DNA of 64,000 nt. It comes from Sulfurovum sp. AR. Lineage in GTDB: Bacteria; Campylobacterota; Campylobacteria; Campylobacterales; Sulfurovaceae. Where the stretch lies: positions 1 through 64,000 of the forward strand of contig NZ_AJLE01000003.1 of the NCBI RefSeq assembly GCF_000296775.1, written 5' to 3'. A model generated the notes under the pieces. The model was not told the DNA's origin. It was given only the letters and a program-made list of their open reading frames with translations, and did no database searches. Of this stretch, positions 34,786 through 43,252 are shown piece by piece (the first letter of the stretch is position 1; every line of letters starts with the position of its first letter). Both the position numbers and the translations under genes were made by a program.

Positions 34786-36516
34786 TTATACTTTAGTTGA
34801 ACAGTAGGGTTGATTCGTCTCTTTTTTGATAGAACGCAGTATAACATCATCCATACTGAGCTCATCGATGTGTCTCTTACCCATTACGGCAAGCAGTGTA
34901 CGTACACCATGAAGGAGTTGATGATGATAGAATGCGATGTGCTTTGATTTTTCAATGACAAGATATTTACTTCTTTTGGCTTCATTCATGGTATTAAGCC
35001 CGACAGGACAGTCTCTACCGTTTGCACCACTACACTCTCTCGCACGTATACAACCTGCTGCGATCATAAAACCTCTGGCAATATTGATAAAATCAGCACC
35101 ATGACAAAGCAGATCAACGACATCATCAGGTGTCAGTACCTTCTCACTCGCTATGATCTTAATATGCTCTCTGAGTTCATACTCGTTGAGCACTTGATTG
35201 ACTATAAGGAGTGCTTCACGTATCGGTAGACCTATTTTACTCATCATCTCCAAGGGTGCAGTTGCAGAACCACCATCCCCACCATCTATGGTAATGAAAT
35301 CAGCAATATCTTTCCCCTCTGAGACTCTTTTTTTCAGCGCTTTCGCATAGGTCTCAAAATTCTCTCGTGATGAGATAACGATCTTAAAACCTACCGGTTT
35401 ACCTGATAGTTTCTGTAAACGTTCAATAAAGTCAAAAAATGTCTCCATATCGGTAGCATAAGGAAAACGGTTAGGGCTTACCAGGTCTTTGTGTGCAGGA
35501 ACGCCTCTATAGTATGCGATATCATCACTGACCTTTGTTGCAAGAAGCTTACCTCCTGTCTGTTTTGCCCCCTGTGCCAGTTTTACTTCGGTCATACGAC
35601 AGAAACGCATCACTTTTTGGTAAAGGTCATCACTGAAATTCCCCTCCTCATCTCTTACACCGTACAGGCCGCTTCCCATCTGGAACGTAATATCCGGTAT
35701 ACCTTCTGATATGGATTCGGGAAATGACTCTAAGGGACTATGCCAATTAATACGAAAATAGACCAATCTGGTTCTATCAAATATAAAAGACCCTCTATCT
35801 ATTTGTCGTACGACCATACGTCTATAAAGGCGTTGAGACACTTCTCTGTTGGTAAAGAATCTCATTATTCTATAGATAGACTTAGCGAACCATGTGCCCT
35901 CTTTCATCTCAAGATAAGAACTTTCACAATCCTTGAGGTTGAGTGTGGCAAGGAAGTTAGAAGTCAAACCACCCTCACCCGTATTAATAGGGAACTGTCC
36001 ATTAAAAGCACCACGTGCATAAGCGCGTGTTCCCTCCGGTGATACCGCCCCATCACTCATAGCTGATCTGCCTATGATACTTTTACTCTCAAAGGGTATT
36101 TTTCTATTTTCACCAAATCGTACAGAAAATTCAGCTTGTACTTCATGCAGTTCATTGACAAAATTGGCATGTCTAAAAAGTGATTTTTGATTACCGTAAG
36201 GATTTGAAGGAGAAAAAGACAAATAAGGGTTTTCTCCATGTGACACTTTATTGATCCAATCAATTTTTTCAAAAGAATCATAAAATGTCTCATCACCAAA
36301 ATATTGACGCATTGGGTTCCGCAGCATATAAAAAAGATATCGCATGCGTCCTATAAGAGGGAAATTAATAAGAAGTTGATTTTTTCTTTGTATAAATCTA
36401 TCATAAATTGCGATATTGATAAGTACTAGTATCAATAAAAAAAGTAGAATTTTTATAAATACTCCCCAGTCTGCTGAAAAGAGAGGAAAATATGAGAACA
36501 GGTCTTCTTTAGTCAT
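34786..36516 (-). CDS. FMN-binding glutamate-synthase-like membrane protein
   Basis: A 576-residue protein with one N-terminal membrane helix (about residues 18-40) and the FMN/Fe-S central domain of glutamate synthase (GltB): INTGEGGL near residue 180, ATKVSDDIAYYRG, DFITIDGGDGGSATAPLEMM near residue 410, and the cysteine cluster CIRARECSGANGRDCPVG. It lacks the glutaminase domain, as in the membrane-bound 'FMN-binding glutamate synthase family', whose reaction is not established. It starts directly at the DoxX stop, so the two form an operon. Confidence 0.87.
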   Translation of the reverse strand: MTKEDLFSYFPLFSADWGVFIKILLFLLILVLINIAIYDRFIQRKNQLLINFPLIGRMRYLFYMLRNPMRQYFGDETFYDSFEKIDWINKVSHGENPYLSFSPSNPYGNQKSLFRHANFVNELHEVQAEFSVRFGENRKIPFESKSIIGRSAMSDGAVSPEGTRAYARGAFNGQFPINTGEGGLTSNFLATLNLKDCESSYLEMKEGTWFAKSIYRIMRFFTNREVSQRLYRRMVVRQIDRGSFIFDRTRLVYFRINWHSPLESFPESISEGIPDITFQMGSGLYGVRDEEGNFSDDLYQKVMRFCRMTEVKLAQGAKQTGGKLLATKVSDDIAYYRGVPAHKDLVSPNRFPYATDMETFFDFIERLQKLSGKPVGFKIVISSRENFETYAKALKKRVSEGKDIADFITIDGGDGGSATAPLEMMSKIGLPIREALLIVNQVLNEYELREHIKIIASEKVLTPDDVVDLLCHGADFINIARGFMIAAGCIRARECSGANGRDCPVGLNTMNEAKRSKYLVIEKSKHIAFYHHQLLHGVRTLLAVMGKRHIDELSMDDVILRSIKKETNQPYCSTKV

Positions 36517-36948
36517 CTACTGATCCTTGAAAAATACTCTGTCTAAACTATATTTTCCTGCACCAAAAAAGGCAAGAAAGAGTAGAAAGAGCAGATAGTA
36601 AAGTGGTATCTCGAATCCATTATCTGCAACAGAGAATCCATTGTCTATATGAACAAAAAATATCGCACCTATCATCACACACGACAACAATAAAGAAATA
36701 TAACGTGTAAACAATCCCAAAGATAAAAGGATAATGCCCATGGTTTCGATACTTGAAACAAGATATGTTGATACAAAGGGTAAAGGTATAGACATACTGT
36801 CAAACCATGTTACCGTATCTTCCAGATTATTGATCTTAAGTAAAGCCGGTGTAGCAAATCCATAGGACAGGATCAGTCTGATAGCTAATATTATAAGGTT
36901 TTTAGGATACGAAAAAAGAACAGCGACCTCACTCATAAAATTTTTCAT
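36517..36948 (-). CDS. DoxX family membrane protein
   Basis: A 143-residue protein with four membrane helices and the DoxX pattern (early LIRLILSYGFATPALLKI, helix 2 SIETMGIILLSLGLF, final FFGAGKYSLDRVF). DoxX-type proteins are quinone- or redox-associated subunits or integral proteins of unknown role. An AGGAGGG ribosome site precedes the ATG. The stop is followed at once by the glutamate-synthase-like gene, which suggests a shared electron-transfer role, as inference. Confidence 0.82.
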   Translation of the reverse strand: MKNFMSEVAVLFSYPKNLIILAIRLILSYGFATPALLKINNLEDTVTWFDSMSIPLPFVSTYLVSSIETMGIILLSLGLFTRYISLLLSCVMIGAIFFVHIDNGFSVADNGFEIPLYYLLFLLFLAFFGAGKYSLDRVFFKDQ

Positions 36949-37008
36949 AGATCCCTCCTTTAAGATTAAAACACATATTTATAAAATAATATAATATACT
37001 ATAATATA

Positions 37009-37203
37009 TTATATGGGCTTAGAACTAAATCGGCACTCACCCAATGTAATGATCTTTCCCTTTTCAATCTGCGAGATGATATACTTTAAAGTAGACTCCG
37101 GATCTGTTTCAGGCATCTCTTCTGCTATCATACGAAGTGCATCTTTTTCACTGGTTTTCTGCCATCTTTTTTCATAGGTATATTGTGTATATATTTCCAC
37201 CAA
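37009..37203 (-). CDS. small hypothetical protein, possible downstream half of a split gene
   Basis: A 64-residue frame starting with TTG one base after the stop of the 37205 gene; the frame is open further upstream. The sequence EIYTQYTYEKRWQKTSEK then ESTLKYIISQIEKGK is helical and charged, like a normal cytosolic protein. The start is not certain and there is no ribosome site, so it may be coupled to the preceding gene or may be the shifted C-terminus of it. Function unknown. Confidence 0.4.
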   Translation of the reverse strand: MVEIYTQYTYEKRWQKTSEKDALRMIAEEMPETDPESTLKYIISQIEKGKIITLGECRFSSKPI

Positions 37204-37204
37204 T

Positions 37205-37399
37205 TTATATCCAACCCAGTTCAGCAAAGATAGGTTCCATCTCCATCCACCAGTTTTCAAACCGTACAGAGACCTCTGCAATAGCATCATCCTCTTCTTT
37301 CCACTCTTTGAGTTTCTCTAAGATCAATGGTTTATTCTCTTCAGATACTTCAGTTGATTTTTGCACATGCTCTATGACTTCTACTATATTCTTTTTCAT
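37205..37399 (-). CDS. small acidic helical protein
   Basis: A 64-residue cytosolic protein, mostly helical and charged (EVIEHVQKSTEVSEENKPLILEKLKEWKE-like pattern in its first half), ending in an aromatic motif FENWWMEMEPIFAELGWI. The ATG is preceded by AAGGAG at a normal distance, so translation is likely. No family is recognised. It is divergent from nhaA and could form one unit with the 37009 frame. Confidence 0.6.
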   Translation of the reverse strand: MKKNIVEVIEHVQKSTEVSEENKPLILEKLKEWKEEDDAIAEVSVRFENWWMEMEPIFAELGWI

Positions 37400-37522
37400 C
37401 TCATAACTCCTTTGTTCTTATTCTAGTTCATTCTCATATAATTGTCAATATTAACCAACTATTTATTTTGATTAGTAAATTTTAGCTAGAATAATCCAAT
37501 TGATAACAAAGGGTTAAAAATC

Positions 37523-38698
37523 ATGTTCACACAGTTTCTTCAGGATTTCATCAAAAAAGAATCATCCGCAGGGATTTTACTGATCATTGCCACTATTCTG
37601 GCATTGCTGCTGCAAAATTCTTTTATGTCATCATTCTATACAAGTTTTTTACATACGCCGGTTGAAATACGCTTTGGTGATCTCCAGATAGCCAAACCGC
37701 TCCTTTTATGGGTCAATGACGGACTCATGGCCGTATTCTTTCTCGTTATAGGTCTTGAAATTAAACGTGAAGTGAGAGAAGGTCATCTCTCTTCACTCTC
37801 ACAGATCACTTTGCCGGGTATCGCTGCACTGGGTGGTATGCTCGTACCTGCTTTAATTTTCATCGCATTCAATAGAGGTGAAGATTTTTCTATGAATGGG
37901 TGGGCGATCCCTACTGCTACAGATATAGCATTCGCCTTAGGTATTCTATCTTTACTGGGGAAAAGGGTTCCTGTCTCTTTAAAAGTATTTTTGATGGCAT
38001 TGGCTATTATCGATGACTTGGGTGCCATTTTGATCATTGCATTCTTTTACACCAGTGAGCTGTCAACGACTTCTATTACTATTGCAGCGATCGCACTTTT
38101 TGTACTTTTTGTAATGAACCGTATGAATATAGCCATTAAATCAGCCTATATGGTTGTGGGTATCATTCTGTGGGTCTCCGTGCTCAAATCAGGTGTACAT
38201 GCCACACTTGCCGGTGTAGCACTTGCCTTTATGATCCCTCTCTCCTCTAAAGATAAAGAAGGAAACGACTTCTCCATGGCAAAAGAGATGGAATATGATC
38301 TTCATAACTGGGTGGTCTATATGATCTTGCCTCTCTTTGCTTTTGTGAATGCAGGAGTGGATCTCAAAGGCATCTCCATAGAAGAGATGGCCGGTACGGT
38401 ACCACTGGGAATCATGCTTGGTCTTTTTATCGGTAAACAGGTGGGTGTATTCGGTTTCTCATGGTTAGCTATAAAAATGGGACTTGCATCTTTACCCAAA
38501 GAGAGTAACTGGATCATGCTGTATGGGGTCAGTGTCCTCACAGGTATAGGTTTTACCATGAGTCTCTTTGTCGATACCCTAGCCTATAATGATACACAGA
38601 TCTATCACTATGCAGACAAGTTGGCCATTCTTCTTGGGTCATTCCTTTCAGCTATCGTAGGATATCTTATCTTACGTCTGACTACAGCTAAATCATAA
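37523..38698 (+). CDS. nhaA: Na+/H+ antiporter NhaA
   Basis: NhaA exports Na+ in exchange for H+ and controls pH and sodium tolerance. The 391 residues match the family, with about 12 membrane helices. Key features: VNDGLMAVFFLVIGLEIKRE, the crossing helix segment ATDIAFALG, and the essential Asp pair in AIIDDLGAILII (about residues 163-174). It stands alone with promoter sequence upstream. Confidence 0.96.
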   Translation: MFTQFLQDFIKKESSAGILLIIATILALLLQNSFMSSFYTSFLHTPVEIRFGDLQIAKPLLLWVNDGLMAVFFLVIGLEIKREVREGHLSSLSQITLPGIAALGGMLVPALIFIAFNRGEDFSMNGWAIPTATDIAFALGILSLLGKRVPVSLKVFLMALAIIDDLGAILIIAFFYTSELSTTSITIAAIALFVLFVMNRMNIAIKSAYMVVGIILWVSVLKSGVHATLAGVALAFMIPLSSKDKEGNDFSMAKEMEYDLHNWVVYMILPLFAFVNAGVDLKGISIEEMAGTVPLGIMLGLFIGKQVGVFGFSWLAIKMGLASLPKESNWIMLYGVSVLTGIGFTMSLFVDTLAYNDTQIYHYADKLAILLGSFLSAIVGYLILRLTTAKS

Positions 38699-38799
38699 TC
38701 ATGAAAAGAGAAAAGGTTTTATAGATATTAAAGTCTTTTTGTCCTATCATATAAAAAGGTTATGATTAGACATAGCCTATACATATTAAAGGAGAAAGT

Positions 38800-38946
38800 A
38801 TGATTGAGAAGAAACAAATTAAAAAGTACATTAAAAAACAAATGGACAGCATGCTCAAGAAAGAGCTAAAACAAGAAGTTAAAAAGCATATAAAAGACTA
38901 TAAGAAAAAAGAAAAAGCAGAGAAAGTAGCAAAAAAGAAAAAATAA
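38800..38946 (+). CDS. 48-residue Lys-rich small protein
   Basis: A short frame after AGGAGAAAGT, a good ribosome site, encoding a highly basic, single-helix protein: 22 or so of 48 residues are Lys, with the pattern KKQIKKYIKKQMDSMLKKEL and ending in VAKKKK. It has no signal or membrane part. Nucleic-acid binding or an effect on ribosomes is possible, but nothing can be assigned. It sits alone between nhaA and a convergent nuclease gene, and a GC-rich hairpin follows at about 38964-38991. Confidence 0.6.
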   Translation: MIEKKQIKKYIKKQMDSMLKKELKQEVKKHIKDYKKKEKAEKVAKKKK

Positions 38947-39003
38947 GAGTCCCTGATGCTTCGCCTCGTTCACTTTACAGATGAGCGGGGGAAGAACCAA
39001 ATA

Positions 39004-40404
39004 TTATCCTAGGTAGATCACTTCTTCAGGTTCTACAATATGTGCTTTTTTATCTAGCGCATTTTCAATAACACTTCGTAATATAGTCTGTTTATCCTCT
39101 TCTCCATGTATAAGATAGATACGATAGAGATCCTCCATCTGTGATATCCATTTGATAATCCCCTCCTGGTCTGCATGTGCTGAAAATCCGTTGATCGTAT
39201 GCACACTTGCTTTGATCAAGATATCCTCATTAAATATCTTGACCCATCGTGCACCATCAACGATATGACGTCCCAACGTTCCAATCGCCTGATATCCTAC
39301 GAATATCACGGCATTTTTAGGATTCCAAAGACGATTTTTAAAGTGATGTATGATCCTTCCTCCCGTACACATACCACTCCCTGCTATGATAATGGCACGG
39401 GTATCTACTTCATTAATGGCTCTAGATCCTTCTACATCGGGTGTATAAATAAGACTTTCAAAATCAAACACCGTTCCATCTCTTTTTTTGTACTCCTGAC
39501 ACTTCTCACTGAGAAGACCACTGTAGTTGTTATAGACTTCAGTGGCACGTGTAGCCATAGGGCTGTCTAAAAAGATCTTGCAATGGGGCAATTCTTTTCT
39601 GTCATGCATCTCTTTTAAAATGATCAATATCTCTTGTGTACGCTCCACAGCAAATGAAGGAATCAATACATTACCCCAATCACGCAAGGTATCGATGATC
39701 ACACGTTTGAACTCTACGATACTCGCATCCAGATCTTTATGGTTACGGTCACCATAGGTAGATTCTACATAGAGATAATTCGCATAGGGACACTTTGCTA
39801 GATTTTCCATGACCAAATTCTTATCATTGCCTATATCTCCGGAAAATACAATGGTCTGCTCTACACTGTCTTCCTTATAGGTGATCTCTATGAATGCGGC
39901 ACCAAGTATATGTCCTGCATTACGATAGGTCACCTTAAGAGAATCCAGAATGGTAACCGTGTTATCATACTCCGGATATTCCCAAGCAAGATCAAATGCT
40001 GCTTCCACATCATCTTCATCATACAAAGGTGCCATGACCTCGTCTTCTTTTCCTTTTCGCTGTGCTTTCCTATAATTGGTCTCAAAATCCTCTTTCATGA
40101 TCTTGGCACTGTCAAGGAGTATAATTTCAGCAATATCACGTGTGGCTTCCGTTGCATAGATCACACCTCTGAACCCTTCTTTGACCAGTTTAGGGATACG
40201 TCCTACATGGTCAAGGTGCGCATGTGTGATAAGAAGATAATCTATCTCGGATGGATCAAAACCAAATGCAGAATAGTTTCGGTCCTCTTCAGGTCCTTGA
40301 AACATACCACAATCAATAAGTATACGAGGTCCGTGCTCGATCGCAAGCAAATGACAGGAGCCGGTTACTACTTTAGCCGCACCATGTGAAGTTACTGTTG
40401 CCAT
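39004..40404 (-). CDS. beta-CASP metallo-beta-lactamase RNase
   Basis: A 466-residue MBL/beta-CASP family nuclease-type protein, with likely RNA endonuclease or exonuclease activity. The metal site is THAHLDHVGRIP (HxHxDH), with later FSGDIG and LESTYGDRNH segments, and the beta-CASP motifs SGMCTGGRIIHHFK, VGYQAIGTLGRHI and NGFSAHADQEGI. It resembles the 'YSH1-like' bacterial RNA-processing exonucleases. It is transcribed alone, convergent with the small Lys-rich gene. Confidence 0.88.
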   Translation of the reverse strand: MATVTSHGAAKVVTGSCHLLAIEHGPRILIDCGMFQGPEEDRNYSAFGFDPSEIDYLLITHAHLDHVGRIPKLVKEGFRGVIYATEATRDIAEIILLDSAKIMKEDFETNYRKAQRKGKEDEVMAPLYDEDDVEAAFDLAWEYPEYDNTVTILDSLKVTYRNAGHILGAAFIEITYKEDSVEQTIVFSGDIGNDKNLVMENLAKCPYANYLYVESTYGDRNHKDLDASIVEFKRVIIDTLRDWGNVLIPSFAVERTQEILIILKEMHDRKELPHCKIFLDSPMATRATEVYNNYSGLLSEKCQEYKKRDGTVFDFESLIYTPDVEGSRAINEVDTRAIIIAGSGMCTGGRIIHHFKNRLWNPKNAVIFVGYQAIGTLGRHIVDGARWVKIFNEDILIKASVHTINGFSAHADQEGIIKWISQMEDLYRIYLIHGEEDKQTILRSVIENALDKKAHIVEPEEVIYLG

Positions 40405-40532
40405 AATTATTCCTTTATATTATCTATATTTATTTTACTTTCTGAAATATTGATTTGAGCTTAGGTAGCAATAGATAAATTCTTTACTATATATACATAT
40501 ATTTTATATCTCTTATGAAATTGGGATATCTG

Positions 40533-40570
40533 AAAAAAGAGAAATTGAAGAAGTGTTATATCTCTTTTTT
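40533..40570. promoter_or_regulatory. AT-rich hairpin in the mgtE leader region
   Basis: AAAAAAGAGA and TCTCTTTTTT form a perfect 10-bp inverted repeat with an 18-base loop, ending in T6, upstream of a TATAAT at 40610-40615. It may be the terminator of a leader or a random AT-rich palindrome; I see no M-box-like structure. Confidence 0.3.
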
Positions 40571-40609
40571 ATAGCCTTATAATAAGCAAAAATATAACTG
40601 ATACTAAGC

Positions 40610-40615
40610 TATAAT
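40610..40615 (+). promoter_or_regulatory. -10 box of mgtE
   Basis: TATAAT lies 54 bases before the GTG start at 40669. No good -35 is visible. Confidence 0.4.
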
Positions 40616-40668
40616 CATATAGTTTATACGCGTTAAAGCGATCATAAAGGTACATCAAGGATACATAG

Positions 40669-42063
40669 GTGCACTCCACTTACGCTAGAAAGAAAATATC
40701 AATGAATGAAGAAATTTTACAAAAATTAGATACATTAGAGCAACATATACATCACTATAATGAAGGTATTGACATTGGGGTACACCCTTTTGATATCGCT
40801 GATCTACTCATTGAGATCAGGGAAGTTGACAATGATCTCTATACTGCATCTTTAAATAAACTACCGAGTACACTTTTGGCAGAAGTACTCGTAGAATTAC
40901 CAAAATCATTCCAAGAAGAACTCTATACCAATTATGGTCCTAAAAAACTTGCGAAACTGACTGAATCACTCGATACGGATGATGCCGCGGTCTTGATACA
41001 GCATATTGAAGAAGTAGATGAAGAGAAAGCAGATGCCATTATGTCCAATCTCTCAGATGAGGACAGGGATACCATCGAAGAACTCATATCATATGAAGAC
41101 CATGAAGCCGGTTCTTATATGCAAACAGAAGTCTTTGAAGCGCATCTGGATGAAACCATTGGCGCTTCAATACTCCGTCTCAAAAAGATGAAAGCAAACA
41201 GAGAGATCGACAATGTACATCATGTATTTGTTGTTTCAAATAAGAGAAAGTTCGTCGGTATGATACCTCTGGAAGATCTTATTCTTCATGGACCCAAAGA
41301 GCTCTACAGGGATGTCATAGAAGAAGGAAAGATCACTATTTCTGTTGACCCGCATGAGGAAATAAAAAATGTGATCGAAACGGTTGCCAACTATGACCTC
41401 AGTGTGATCGCCGTAGTGAATCAAAGAGGTATCCTCATGGGTCGTATCACTGCAGATGATATCTATGATATCATTGAAGAAGGTGCAACAGAACAGATCT
41501 ATAACCTTGCCGGTGTTAATGATACAGCCGAACAAGAGGAGAGTATCTGGAAGATCGGCCGATCAAGAGGACTTTGGCTGGGGCTTAACCTTTTAACGGC
41601 TATTGCCGCCTCTTTGGTTATCGGACTTTTTGATGCAACACTTCAATCCCTGGTTGCACTCGCCATTTTAATGCCTATCGTTGCTTCTATGGGAGGCAAT
41701 GCCGGGACACAAACACTGACAGTTACAGTAAGACAGATGGCACTCGGAGATATAGAAGCAGATGAGGCAAAAAAAACGATCTATAAAGAGGTTTTCATCT
41801 CATTGATGAATGGTGTTGTGTATGCTGTGACCATGGGCTTGATTGCTTACATCTGGTTCCAAATGCCTATGCTCGGTATCGTCATAGGTATGGCGATGAT
41901 AGTGAATCTTTTGTCTGCCGGATTCTTCGGTGCAGTGATTCCCTTGACGCTCAAAAAATTCGGTGTAGACCCGGCCATAGGATCTACCGTTCTTTTAACA
42001 ACAGTAACAGATGTAGTTGGATTCTTCAGCTTTCTTGGACTTGCAACTATTATTTTATTATAA
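40669..42063 (+). CDS. mgtE: magnesium transporter MgtE
   Basis: A 464-residue Mg2+ channel. Order: cytosolic MgtE N domain (to about residue 130, with helical repeats such as LPKSFQEELYTNYGPKKL), tandem CBS domains (about 150-270; EAGSYMQTEVFEAH and ILMGRITADDIYDIIEE), and five membrane helices with the pore motif GGNAGTQTLTVTVRQMALGD. A GTG with AGGA 7 bases before opens the frame; the ATG at 40702, eleven codons later, is a possible alternative with a weaker ribosome site. The antiporter gene follows by 12 bases, forming an operon. Confidence 0.93.
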   Translation: MHSTYARKKISMNEEILQKLDTLEQHIHHYNEGIDIGVHPFDIADLLIEIREVDNDLYTASLNKLPSTLLAEVLVELPKSFQEELYTNYGPKKLAKLTESLDTDDAAVLIQHIEEVDEEKADAIMSNLSDEDRDTIEELISYEDHEAGSYMQTEVFEAHLDETIGASILRLKKMKANREIDNVHHVFVVSNKRKFVGMIPLEDLILHGPKELYRDVIEEGKITISVDPHEEIKNVIETVANYDLSVIAVVNQRGILMGRITADDIYDIIEEGATEQIYNLAGVNDTAEQEESIWKIGRSRGLWLGLNLLTAIAASLVIGLFDATLQSLVALAILMPIVASMGGNAGTQTLTVTVRQMALGDIEADEAKKTIYKEVFISLMNGVVYAVTMGLIAYIWFQMPMLGIVIGMAMIVNLLSAGFFGAVIPLTLKKFGVDPAIGSTVLLTTVTDVVGFFSFLGLATIILL

Positions 42064-42075
42064 AAGAGAAGAGTT

Positions 42076-43239
42076 ATGGATACAACAGACACAATGAAAA
42101 AGATACATTTTGAAGAATATATAGAAGACTATTGGGATATTATCGTAGGTTTGATCGCTATAGTTGCAGCGATCATTCTACATCAATATGGAAATAGTTA
42201 TCTGGCTACTTCTTTTGCAGCATTGGGTATTGCTACACTCTCATTAACGGTTTCAGAAGTTGCTGAAATACTTTCTCAGAGACTTGAAGAACCCTATGCC
42301 AGTTTTGTCCTGACATTCAGTGCGGTTATCGTTGAGATCATACTTCTCTACATCATTTTACTTCAAGCCTTACATGATCCAAAAGTGGTAGAGACTGTCA
42401 AAGGCGGTATTATCTCGGCTGTGATCGTAGATATGAATGTACTCTTAGGGCTTGCAGTATTTATCGGTGGATTGAAATTTACGGAGCAGGAACACAACAA
42501 AGAAACTTCCAGTACCTACACCACTATACTATTGGTTACCGCCCTTGCACTACTTGTACCAAGCCTGCTCAATCAGACTGAGCATAACGAATCCGTACTC
42601 AAAGAGGTGAGTATGATCATTGCGGTAGCCTTGATATTTTTTTATATTATTATTTTTATTTTTCAGACAAGAACCCATACACACTTCTTCAAAGCAACAG
42701 CAAGAAGCAGGATGTTCAGACTGAGAAAACGGCAAGAAGAAGGTAAAGAGGTAGAAGAAGTAGCCAGTGTTTATATTTTTGAAAGATTTAACAATATAGG
42801 AAATTTCATTACCATCTTTGTACTGATCGCTATCATTTCTATCGGTGCAGAAGTGTTTGCAACGGATGGTATCAAGATGGCAAAAGATTTTGGGATATCC
42901 GCTGGACTTGCCGGTTTGATCATTGCGATCATTGCTGTTGCACCTGAAATTGCAACCGCTGTTAAAGCAGCTAAAAATGACCAGATCCAAAGGGTGGTCA
43001 ATATCGCGATGGGGGCATCTGTCGTCTCGATCTTACTCACTGTACCCATTTTACTCGGACTTGCCCACATCAGTGGGATAAATCTCTTTCTTGATTTTAA
43101 CCCTCTGCAGATCGGTGCACTGATCATGACCATTATTCTTGCATGGAAAAGTACAGAAGAGGGTCAGACCAACTACTTCGAAGGACTCTCTCACTTGATG
43201 TTCTTTGTCTGTTATGCGATCATAGCAGCCTATTACTGA
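42076..43239 (+). CDS. calcium/cation:proton antiporter (CaCA family, ChaA-like)
   Basis: A 387-residue membrane antiporter with about 11 helices and two CaCA repeats: SLTVSEVAEILSQRLEEPYA in the first half and IIAVAPEIATAVKAAKNDQIQ in the second, both with the conserved acidic residue in the helix. This matches ChaA/y4hA-type Ca2+/H+ or Na+/H+ exchangers. A charged loop (about 205-235) lies between halves. Being 12 bases after mgtE, it probably shares its transcript, coupling divalent cation uptake and export. Confidence 0.88.
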   Translation: MDTTDTMKKIHFEEYIEDYWDIIVGLIAIVAAIILHQYGNSYLATSFAALGIATLSLTVSEVAEILSQRLEEPYASFVLTFSAVIVEIILLYIILLQALHDPKVVETVKGGIISAVIVDMNVLLGLAVFIGGLKFTEQEHNKETSSTYTTILLVTALALLVPSLLNQTEHNESVLKEVSMIIAVALIFFYIIIFIFQTRTHTHFFKATARSRMFRLRKRQEEGKEVEEVASVYIFERFNNIGNFITIFVLIAIISIGAEVFATDGIKMAKDFGISAGLAGLIIAIIAVAPEIATAVKAAKNDQIQRVVNIAMGASVVSILLTVPILLGLAHISGINLFLDFNPLQIGALIMTIILAWKSTEEGQTNYFEGLSHLMFFVCYAIIAAYY

Positions 43240-43252
43240 CCTACCAAAGCAG

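Noticed and set aside
38964-38991. Hairpin after the Lys-rich gene as a clear terminator
   Set aside because: The 9-bp stem contains two G-T pairs and has no T run; left out as a feature.
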